From: Alectoria sarmentosa
Taxonomy: Eukaryota > Ascomycota > Lecanoromycetes > Lecanorales > Parmeliaceae
Assembly: GCA_009733775.1 (NCBI GenBank)
Contig: WOGZ01000066.1
Span: 60,906 to 124,905, forward strand
Length of the DNA stretch: 64,000 bases
Direction of reading: 5' to 3'
Of this stretch, positions 23,392 through 32,688 are shown piece by piece. The notes beneath the pieces are model-generated. The model ran no database searches and had not been told where the DNA came from. It saw only the letters and a list, made by a program, of their open reading frames with translations. Every line of letters begins with the position of its first letter. Position 1 is the first letter of the stretch. Position numbers and translations under genes: made by a program.

Positions 23392-23697
23392 ATTTTAAAA
23401 TATAATTCAATTAATTGAGAAACTATATCGAATTGAATTAAGATTAAAATTATTAATTACGTGCGTATGCAATTGAATAATGTATAATTGATTAATTTAT
23501 ATAACATAAAAAGAAATTTATTTATGTGCGAGGAAGCGCAATATATATTTGCTCACACAATAAAGAATTTCCTCGTATCTCATATTGACTCATATGACGC
23601 ATAAGGAAGTTCTCATATTTGCAAGCAACCCAAACCTCCGCATACTCACGTTCCAACCTAAAATAGGTTAATTACTCCGTACTAATGCTAAGCAACA
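23392..23697 (+). repeat. Right LTR of outer element
   Basis: Partner of 17024-17328. Here the outer (3') half keeps C and G (GCAAGCAACCCAAACCTCC, CCTAAAATAGG) and the inner part is AT-shifted. It ends GCAACA followed by AGAC. Confidence 0.85.
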
Positions 23698-23779
23698 AGA
23701 CTTGGGAATTCTTATTATCTTGCATTGTTCGGGCAGCTGCAATCTTTTCGCCCAAAACACGAGGAGTCTCGCTGTCCAA

Positions 23780-25249
23780 ATGTATCTTCCAAATGAACTC
23801 GTCGTGGCCATAATGGAGTCTTTAGGACGACACGATCTCAAATCGGCGCGGCTAGTGTGCAAGACTTGGTGTTCCTGTGCTTCTAGTTTCCTCTTTGACA
23901 AAATTTACGTTGCTCCTAACAAAGTCGATCTCGAAATGTTCGATGCTATAACGCACGACCCAATCTTGAGCAAATGCGTTCGCCAGCTCGTCTACGATGG
24001 CTCTAAGTTCATGCCTAATCTCACGAGGGGAAGCTATGTCCGGGACCTTTGGACCCAGACAGCTACGATGTTCGACATGCGCAATTTTATCTCGGATAGC
24101 AGAGATTCGCAAATCAAAGATTGGACCTATGATGTTGCACGCCAGGAAATTTCGTTGAAGGACGCAGTTGCTAAATGGAGAAATCGTGACATTATCAACC
24201 GCGGGTATAAGAAATACCGAGAACACTCTTTCTACCAGCAAAAAGCTCTCCAGAGTGGCGACTTTGTCGAGAGCCTCGTTCAGGGGCTTTCAAGACTTGT
24301 CTGTCTGGAGTCTGTGACTTTGGAAGGAGGATGGCCCTATTCTGTGCAAACAAGCCTTTGCGAAACTCATCTCGGCACCCCTCTCGCACGTGGATGGGAC
24401 ACGTTCCACTTGCGTCCGCGTAGATGGTCTTGGAAATTCGAGGAGATTGACTCTGAAGAATGGCCTAATGAATGGCCTACTGGAGGGCGCCATTATTGGA
24501 TCATCAATGCTGCTCTAGTCCGTGCACAAAGACACATCGACGAATTTGTTATCGGTAAAAACTACACATCTGGAATATGCGCTGAGGTGTTTGAAAGAAA
24601 TGATCTCGTGCAACCGAATGCCCTCGGATCAGACATCGCAGCTTGCTCGGGGCTCAAGCGATTGCGTCTTCGCCTTGCAAGCCGCCATACGGGATCAGCG
24701 CTGGGTATCTGCGAAAACATCCAAGGGCTCCCAAAGCTTCTCGGGGCAATGCATTCATTAATGTTTCTTGACCTTGATTTGTCATACAATTCTCCATATT
24801 ATGCAGACCTGTGGAGGTATAACGACGTCTTTCCGCAAGTAATGACGTGGAATTATCTTGAAGCCATGGAATTGGATAATCTCGCCAGCAGCACCACTGA
24901 TCTGCTCCGTCTCCTTCTGATACAAATGCCCAATCTAAAAAGAATACGACTTGGTACAATAAAGCTACGGAAAGGCCGTTGGGAAAGCGTTATCGAATGC
25001 CTCAAACAATTCAATCACTTCACGACTTTCGAAATCTACTTGGAGTCCATATTGTACTACTGTGGAACATATCTCCTCGGGTGTGACAACGATGACATAA
25101 GCGAGTATATAATGCACGGTGGTCGCCACCCTTGCCTTTCAGATGACCAGCCAGTGTCTTCATCCGAGGCCTACATGCTTGAAATTGATACTTCTTTACG
25201 TGATCGCCTCCTCGAGGTGAAAAGCTCGCGTACTCACGTCGCAATTTGA
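23780..25249 (+). CDS. F-box protein (489 aa)
   Basis: First in-frame ATG at 23780, giving MYLPNELVVAIMESLGRHDLKSARLVCKTWCSCASSFLF in its first 40 residues, a clear F-box (Pro-Asn-Glu-Leu start, RLVCKxW core). The remaining 450 residues resemble the leucine-rich, degenerate repeats common in fungal F-box proteins (for example LLGAMHSLMFLDLDLSYNS and LIQMPNLKRIRLGTIKL). Predicted role: Skp1-binding substrate adaptor of an SCF ubiquitin ligase; substrate unknown. The frame is intact and has no AT shift, although the start codon is only 82 bp from the end of the degraded LTR, so the promoter must lie largely in the LTR or be very short. A longer frame extends upstream to the LTR but has no ATG. 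Confidence 0.8.
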   Translation: MYLPNELVVAIMESLGRHDLKSARLVCKTWCSCASSFLFDKIYVAPNKVDLEMFDAITHDPILSKCVRQLVYDGSKFMPNLTRGSYVRDLWTQTATMFDMRNFISDSRDSQIKDWTYDVARQEISLKDAVAKWRNRDIINRGYKKYREHSFYQQKALQSGDFVESLVQGLSRLVCLESVTLEGGWPYSVQTSLCETHLGTPLARGWDTFHLRPRRWSWKFEEIDSEEWPNEWPTGGRHYWIINAALVRAQRHIDEFVIGKNYTSGICAEVFERNDLVQPNALGSDIAACSGLKRLRLRLASRHTGSALGICENIQGLPKLLGAMHSLMFLDLDLSYNSPYYADLWRYNDVFPQVMTWNYLEAMELDNLASSTTDLLRLLLIQMPNLKRIRLGTIKLRKGRWESVIECLKQFNHFTTFEIYLESILYYCGTYLLGCDNDDISEYIMHGGRHPCLSDDQPVSSSEAYMLEIDTSLRDRLLEVKSSRTHVAI

Positions 25250-26457
25250 GCCTCTAGATACAGCTTTTGGCCTTTACAAATTGCCACCACCTCATAAGCT
25301 CGACCTAGTACCGATCTAGGTACAATTCAATGACCACGAATGCGTCTATGTAAGAAGGAAGTCTTGTATCTACCAGCTTGAAAGCCTTGGGCTCGTCATC
25401 TCAACTTAGAGACGGTTGTGCTATTAAGAGTTGCGCTATTCATCACATTTTCAATTGGCGTTCAGTATCGGCCTTCGCCTCTGAGCTTGAAAATGGGTAT
25501 CGCTAGACAGCATGACTTACAGCTCGGATCCACCTGTCTCAGAGATGCGCCATTACGGCAGATAGGTCATTGGGATACATGAAGAGTAACGCGGCTTCAG
25601 AAACACCAAATCCAGCCATGACGGTTAGGGACGAGGAATTTGGGAGAACAGCCTTTCCTCTATGTAGGATAACAAGTTCAGAGCGTTTTTACCAGGTGAA
25701 GAACAGCAGTTGAGCCAATCTACGTGCAAGTTTTTTGGGTGTAGAGCATAGATCAACATTGTAAATTTTCAGCCGTGCTCATAATCTCATTGTGGAACAT
25801 CAAACAGCAGACTACAGACTGAGGAAACCAACAGGGTGTTCACCAAAGCCACGCAACGCCACGTTTGTTGACTTTCCGTACACAGGCAGGCTCTTGTGGT
25901 TACCAAGGCCATGGGCCCATTCGGCGGTCCGGATGTGTGGGAGTCGTGAAGAGAATGTGGGTGGATCTGATTGGCTTCTGGAGCCGACGGCCGGATGACG
26001 AGGACACAGGGCTTGATCCTTCGCATCTCACCCCTGCCCTCTGCCATCTTCCTCCAAAGAATCGCATAGTCAGAATCACAGACCACGTGACTGTCAAATA
26101 GCTATGTCGGAGTTTATCTCACTAGAAGCCAGAACCGGTGTGGTGGGGTGCAATGCGCCTAGGCTGATCCGTGCAACGAAGAGTTCTGCGTGACGAGGCT
26201 GTGCTCTTGCATGCCATAATGGAGAACCGATTCAGACACTGTGCTCCAACAAGAACGCATGCATAGCCTTGCTTGGAAATTTACTATGAAGAATAGCTTC
26301 TCCTTCCCGGTATCGATCTCGTCTTGCACCGATTTTGTCTCTACGCGCTCATGGCTCCTAGTGCTAGCTCAAGCTGAGACTTGATTTAAAGCTTGCCGCC
26401 TCCACTGCTCAGCCTCATTTCTCTCTCAGCATCTCTTCTGGCAACCAGAGTCTGACG
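25250..26457. other. Intergenic, no gene recognised
   Basis: About 1.2 kb. Overlapping small frames at 25787-26101 on both strands show no family resemblance. Confidence 0.45.
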
Positions 26458-28373
26458 ATGGAAGCTGTCGGTTTAGCCATCGGCGCCATCACTTCAGCTT
26501 CTCTGTTTACAGAGTGTATCGAATGCCTTGATCTAATGGAGTTGGCACGTTCTTCCCAGAAGGATTTGACAATTCAGGTGTGCAAACTCAACATTATCAA
26601 ACGTCAATTCATGGTTTGGGGGGAAAGCATTGGTCTTCTCAGTCCTGATGAAGGCAGGGATGACGTCTTGGATCAGGTCGAGGGCCATGAAGTGATCAAA
26701 GATGCTCTACAGCAGATATCCACCTTGCTCCGAGGTGTGGAAAAACCGAAAAAGGATTACGGAGTCGAGGTAGACAATATGAATGAGGGCGAACACTCGC
26801 AAGGTATTGAAGTCAGCAGGCGTAGAAGAGACATCTTCAACCAACACCCCATCGTGGAAGTTCTGGGCCGTCTTACAACGCACCAGCGAAAATCGACCAT
26901 CATCACCAAGACTCGGTCAGTGGGCGATTCGAGACTCCAAAAAATTTGAAGCTCTCGTCGAAAACTTGGATCGGTTTGTTATAAAGCTCATCAAGATTGA
27001 TGTCTCGCATGATACCCATGTCCGCCGAGACATGGCTACCCGCGAAGAAATCGAGTCCATAGTCGATTTGTCAACTCTGTCTATCATGAAGCAGACCTGC
27101 AGAGGTCCCAGTCGAAGCTGGGCCACAGCCGCAAGAAATCACAGTGAATACTTGTCGAGCGTTGGCTCTGTTGTCGAGAGGAACGACCGGATTCGATATT
27201 GGAACGCCCAAATTGAAAGCGTCAAGAGTGATAGCCAGATCATGAATCTGGATGAGAGGAGAAGAAAACGACGAAGATATGAGCCCCTATCATCTTCGCG
27301 ATCGACGACAAGATCTATGCGCCGAGATTCACCACCAATCCGAATATCAAGATTCAGTATGCTATCTTTCTCGACTTATGGTAACGGACTAATGATTCTT
27401 AGATGGCCCACACCATGATACCAAAGTATACATATTTTGCTGTCAAGAGCTTCGCTTGCAACGTTACACTAGAGAGGATCTACTTTCAATGGATATGCTG
27501 GAATATTTGGTTGATGAACCGGCAAACGCCTCCAGAATTCCAAGATGGTCAGTCTACCACAACGCTCGCGAGAAAGTTATACAAAAGATCACCGGCAATC
27601 CTTACTTTCGGGGACACTATGAACGTGTTTATGGCGAATATAGGCACAAATATGAGCCTGATAAGGCTCGTGCTAAGATTCACGTATTCTGCCCTCCTCT
27701 GCTGCAGTATATTCGTTTTGCTCTCGCGCTTGCTCCTCCGCAACCAGCCCTGAGAACCTCTGAATTCGACGTGGTAATTCACCACGATGATCGACTAATT
27801 GATAGGCGGATCTACAGTGCAGAAACAGTACACAAAAGCTTGTTGCAGCTGTGTGAATTTGTCCGTTCCAATGCACAAGTGGGCGAGCCGACTGATACTG
27901 TCAGGCTGGGCGTGGAGCGCGAGTCTCGATGTCGATACCTTGCCGCTCGCTTTGACCAAGTCTGGATGGATCAGCGTGTGGCGGCCGTGGCTGCGGATGA
28001 ATATTCACGTGATCCCTTTGACGCCAGTGAATTCTTCAGGGAGTCACACGAAGATGGCCAAATTGCATTAATGGCCATCATGGCAGATCCGCAGGTCTGT
28101 CACAGTATAACCAGTATTGCCCCACTGGTTCGTCCCGATAACCCAGTACAAGAGCTTCAGATCTACAGACTGGAGGAACTCGCTGATGTGACGGATAAAT
28201 CGAAATTTCGCAGGAAAACCAGGCATTTCTGTCGGATCGACCCGCCTCTTGAGAGTGCGGAAGGCACTCGACCCGACCCACCGGGACCCTCTCTTCGCAT
28301 GAGAAATTCGAACTCGAGCAGCATGGAAGATGTCCCAGTCTTGCCGGACCAGACGTTGCAAAGCAGCTACTGA
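26458..28373 (+). pseudogene. HeLo-domain protein with unknown C-terminal domain, frameshifted
   Basis: The ATG at 26458 opens a HeLo (prion-inhibition and propagation) N-terminal domain: MEAVGLAIGAITSASLFTEC, then ECLD, MVWGESIGL and VIKDALQQISTLL. The frame should pass from QRKSTIITKTR into QWAIRDSKKFEALVENL, a typical HeLo block, but the two lie in different frames, with one surplus base near 26917. Unrepaired, translation ends at 26947-26949 after 163 residues. Downstream the second frame runs to a good intron (27357-27402, GTATGC...TTAG with ACTAAT branch site) and continues to TGA 28371-28373 as a roughly 320-residue region (QRYTREDLLSMDMLEYL, WMDQR, YRLEEL) that I recognise only as a conserved fungal unknown. 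HeLo domains drive cell death by membrane insertion in heterokaryon incompatibility. Sequence error is the alternative to real decay. Confidence 0.7.
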
Positions 28374-29404
28374 GCATGTAAATGACTGATCGGCCAGCTG
28401 AACGGCCGCATGATTGCCGTGTTGTGCTGCTTTGTAGTTGCCCCATGGATACATACCGACGCTCGGCCCTGAATCTGGCCTCGGTGGCTGCACTCACTTC
28501 TGACATGCACGTCATTGGTACAAGGCTTGAACTCGACCGAGATCCGTATCTCGACCGCGCTTCACCGGAGGTGTTTGGCTCCTCGTGCAAATGGGAGAGC
28601 GAGCATGCAGGCTTTGATCGTGATGAAGTCTTGATGATTCCGCTCACCCAGGAGCTTGTGAAGTGCATCATTCAGTTGAGGTCGACGAGCTGTCCTGGGA
28701 CCCATCCTATACAGACACCGATGTAGCATAATTACATACATACATAGACTCTTCAGCTTCTTTTCCACCGAGTGACGCCCATAGCATTCAAAAACCCTCC
28801 GTATTCTTCACGATCGATGACGCGAGATGAATCCCCCCCCCCTTCTCCCCCCCTTTATCCCTTTTCTCTAATCTTTCCATATCAGATCTCATTCTTCGCG
28901 CAGATCTGGAAGACCAACGCTCATGAATACTTGCGACGCTTTTCCTCGTTGACGATTGACCGCGCGCCAGCCGACGGAGGGGCTGGAGTCCTCGAGAGCG
29001 CGCGTTTTGCATCGGGGTCGCTGGATGATAACATATGGATGTTCTAGGTTACCGGTAGGCATGGAAGCTGATGCAAGTTTGGTGGCAGAGGGCATTTTCG
29101 CTGGGCTGTGTGAGGATTCAAGACAATGCATGCAACAGGGGGGCTTTGCTGTGGATATATAGACAATGTATGCAACGGGATTTCCCCGGAGCACTTTGGC
29201 CAGATGGTTTACGATTAGCAAACACAATCAGATCATCTCACACAATCGTGCACCGGTGAATTTTGAACGATTCATGGGATTTCTCACACGTGATAGTAAA
29301 TATACTACGGCCAAGTCACGACCAAGCCTCTAGGGTATAACCATTCCGCAACGCCGAAAAGAAAAGCGTGCCCTCCAGCGAAGTTCCCCCTACGTCGATC
29401 ATCC
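28374..29404. other. Intergenic between convergent genes, with C tracts
   Basis: No gene recognised. Runs of ten and seven C lie near 28832-28853. Confidence 0.45.
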
Positions 29405-31778
29405 TTACCGTATATAGACAGGTAAATTTTCGTTCTTAAGGCCGTGGGCGCTCAATGGCCGAGATTCATGGGTATCGTTAAAAGAATGCGGGTTATCCTC
29501 GTTGAGTTCCGGAGCCGACGGCTCCGTGTGAGGGGGTTCGTCCGCCAGAATTTGAGGCACGCGGGGATCAGTAACATCAAATATATCATCTTCATAAAGC
29601 ACCGGAGCACTAGGCTGAGCCCCTTGCCGTTCATATCCCCTTGATTCAGCTTCAGTACCGTCATCCATGTCAGGAGCACTAGCCCGTGCTAGCAATCGTT
29701 GACGCTCGAGCTCCATCTTGTCGTCTTGAGGCCCGTCATAAGCCGGTGCCGGAGGGTTTGTGCCATACCTTTCAAGGAAATCTTCTTCATCAACGGCCTC
29801 AGGAGCCGAAGGCATAGGGGCTATTGAAAAGGAGGGCTCGTCGTCTTCCGGTGGTGCGCTGGGAAGAAGTCGTTCTTCTGCTCTTCGTAGTCTGTCTTTC
29901 TCGTCGAGGTCTTCTTCGATTTCAGGTGGCGGTATGACGACCGTTGGTTGCTGCTCTAAGTCGCCGACGAGTTGGCAAGCATTGTCATGTACTTCGACAT
30001 AACTTTCGCGACGGCTAGCTTCAGCATCTTGGTCGTCGGTGACCTCAACACCAAGAATTGCAGACCCATTTGATGACCCTTGGTCGTCAACAGCTAACAG
30101 GTCTTCTCTTTGCTTCTGACGCTTCCGTGAGCTGTCCTTGGTGCCTATTATGATCTCCGTCCGAGTGAAAATCGCGCCTTTTGTTCTTCGGAGCTGATCC
30201 GTAACAAGGTAATTAAATCCAGGAGTTGCAGCGTAGCTGACACCGTCGGCCCCCTCAATCCTGGTCATTTTCGCGTCGCCATAGCCATGCTGGAGGCCAC
30301 TTGTCATACTCAAATGTGGACGAATGCGGTCCTGGCTTCCTACCTTTGCGCGCAAATCAACCACTACCTCAACATAGTATTTGAAGCTGACCATTCCGCC
30401 AGGTACGCAAGTAATTGTTGGGAACAAGTGCGCAGGAGCTTGTATTGATGTATTGATGACAGCTGTGAGGAATTGCGGATCGACGATGATGGGTGCGAAT
30501 ATCTGGTTGAGATCTTGTCTGAAAGATCTGCTTGAGCCGGCAGAGGTCAAGGACAGGCCACCAAGCCCCGTCAATGATTTGGGATAGTAATCCTCATACT
30601 TCGGTTTCTCGCCTCGTCGCTGTGGGCCAAGCGGTATGGCCGGATGGGTATCAATCCGTCCCTGTCGATACAAGGTAATGACGATACCTTGCATATTCTT
30701 GACGGCCGTGTTGTGTTTGATTGAGACCCGTACGGGGAATGAGTCGCCAGCCAAGCAACCTCCTTGTAAAACCTCGATTTTGGCAGAGATAGTGTTCGGA
30801 GGAGTCATGACGATAGCATCTTCTGCACATTCGATGACAGTACGTATAGGTGGCGTCATCGAGCCAGTCATGTTGCTCGATGTGCTGATAGTGGTAGCAG
30901 AGGAGCTTATTTCGCTTGGCACTGGGCTTCGCGGGGGCTTGTAGTCGATTTGGTGATTGTCAGAGAGCTCATTATGCTTGCCGCTCACAGAGCTGGTCGG
31001 GTCAGAGTTCTCTCGTTCTCGTGATCTGACCCTCTTCGTCTTCTTGCCTGCTTTCGGTTTCCCTTTCTTGTGCCTCACGTCCATCGAAACCATCTCAGCC
31101 TTTGGGTTAGGGATCAGCGAGATATCCACAGCTTCCAGAAAGCCAATCTTTCGGTGTTGCGAGGAGGTTGGTGCGATGGTAGTGGGGCGCGTCACTGTCG
31201 AGGTGAGTAGGTAAGATATGGTACCGTGTTCGAACTGTTGGGCGTCTGCAAGTCAGATTACTCATGCTGCGAAGCTGGAGACGGGTAACGGCGTTGGTAC
31301 TCACATCGATACCGGACGGCATGCCTTTTGAAGGGAGAACCATCTCGAAGCGGAACTCATATTGACCCAGGACTCGACCCTCGCCACACAGCACAATCTC
31401 GTCTTCAAATAGTCGTGCGAAGCCATTTCCGAAGTACTCAATGCCCCGCCTACCTCTACCCTTTCCCAAAGCCATGAGCGCTTCATCGTAGCTTATGGAC
31501 TCGCCTGGAAGCTTTGCGCGATTCGTTACTTTGACGAAGCCATGTAATCGTATGACAAGGTGGGTAATGCGTTGGGACTTTGCGACATTCATATGTACCG
31601 CTCCTTTGATCGTATCACCCGAAGAATACTGGCGAAATGGCTCGTCGAGCCGAATGTCTTGCTCGAACGAGTTGCGCTGTTTGGAAGCGAACGGGGCAGA
31701 ACATCTTGCCAGAAGGGATGACTGTTTTGTGCGCTTCTGACTTGTTTCTCTCTTGGTGTTCTGAGACGCTTTCATCAT
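29405..31778 (-). CDS. palF: pH-response arrestin PalF/Rim8 (767 aa)
   Basis: Exons 31778-31305 and 31234-29405, intron of 70 bp. Arrestin-like adaptor of the ambient-pH pathway: it binds the receptor PalH at the plasma membrane, is ubiquitinated at alkaline pH and recruits ESCRT so that PacC/Rim101 is processed. The N-terminal arrestin domain is clear (IRLDEPFRQYSSGDTIKGAV, RITHLVIRLHGFVKV, FRFEMVLPSKGMPSGIDFEHG, then ISYLLTSTVTRPTTIAPT). The C-terminal arrestin half contains QGGCLAGDSFPVRVSIKH and a PGGMVSFKYYVEVVVDLR strand block. The acidic, disordered tail (about 590-760) carries four PSAP motifs near residues 612, 633, 699 and 729, the motif read by the UEV domain of Vps23/Tsg101. Start chosen as the first ATG of the frame; an extra 5' exon is possible. 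Confidence 0.92.
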
Positions 31779-32688
31779 CGATTCAGCAAGGACCCGAGAC
31801 CATGCGTTGCTGATTGGCCTGGTGCGTGCGATTGAAACGTATCTTTGACTTCCAGTAGTACTTCTGCAGGTGCGACATGGTCAATTCAAGCGTGCTGGCA
31901 GAGTATGTAGAATGAGGGAATGTTGTAGATAATAGCAGTAAACAGAGAAAAGACAGGGACCCGCAACTTCGACTCGCGACATGGCTTTGGCACATGGTGG
32001 CGTGATGGTGGACGTGTGGACGTGTGCAAGCGTGCAAGAAGGGGAGCCTCGAGGGTCAAGAGCAGCGACAGGCATTCATAATGATTGCTGAAGTCTAGTC
32101 TGCAATGGAAAGCACATAGACATACATGAATGGGCTGTCGTCGCTACAATAGTAGCACCCTGCGAGTTCCCCTGGCCGATGCCAAGAGCCAAGCAGCCAA
32201 GATTCCTGAAGCACGTCGGCGGCTGAGCCTAAAAGGCTTGATTTTTCTAATTCGAGGCTTGGAGTCGCTGCATCGCGCGACAATACGCGGAGCTGTATCG
32301 GACAGATAACGGTCAATGGCCACTGTTACCGCTATTCTTATGAGTGATCAATCAACGCCCACTTGATGTTTATGATATACGGATGGAGGATTGCACTGTC
32401 ACAAAGATTGGAAAGAGGGAGGTCAGAAGCGAGGGGAGAGGCGCACTCGATTGGCTATGCTTGCTTAGTAACTATCTTGGGCAAGGCCAACCGTTTCGGC
32501 CCCATGGCATCCAGAGATGCTGTCTCGACGTTTGCATTGATTAGGAAACTGACCCGAGGGGGGGGGAAGCTCTATGGACTTCAGCAAAATCACCGCCGTC
32601 TACAGTGCTGCTGTCGAGCGTAATAGAGCACATGCTTTACTTGGATTGCCAAGTTATGCGTTTCAATTACCATCTACAGATTCACTTT
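31779..32688. other. Intergenic, no gene recognised
   Basis: Promoter side of palF and 3' flank of dph2, both on the minus strand. A nine-G run lies near 32558. No coding or RNA signal seen. Confidence 0.45.

Larger units (their letters stand above)
17024..23697 (+). mobile_element. RIP-degraded LTR retrotransposon (outer element, 6.67 kb)
   Basis: The block is bounded by direct repeats of 305 and 306 bp (17024-17328, 23392-23697) that begin TGTTG and end CAACA at the intact outer edges, and flanked by AGAC on both sides (17020-17023, 23698-23701). The inside is extremely AT-rich, stop codons fill every frame, and most remaining C and G sit in CpG (strings like ACGACGACG), which is what C-to-T change at CpA on both strands leaves behind. 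Only about 1.9 kb belongs to this element once the nested copy is subtracted, so it is internally deleted or was non-autonomous. No pol domain can be read, so Copia or Gypsy cannot be decided. Confidence 0.85.

Noticed and set aside
17024..23697. Centromere or mitochondrial insertion as explanation of the AT-rich block
   Set aside because: It is bounded by LTRs and a target duplication, is only 6.7 kb, and has no mitochondrial gene sequence that I recognise.
26804..26920. An intron that would bridge the HeLo frame change
   Set aside because: The donor at 26804 and the acceptor at 26920 do not give compatible phases, and removing the segment would delete conserved-looking residues before WAIRD.
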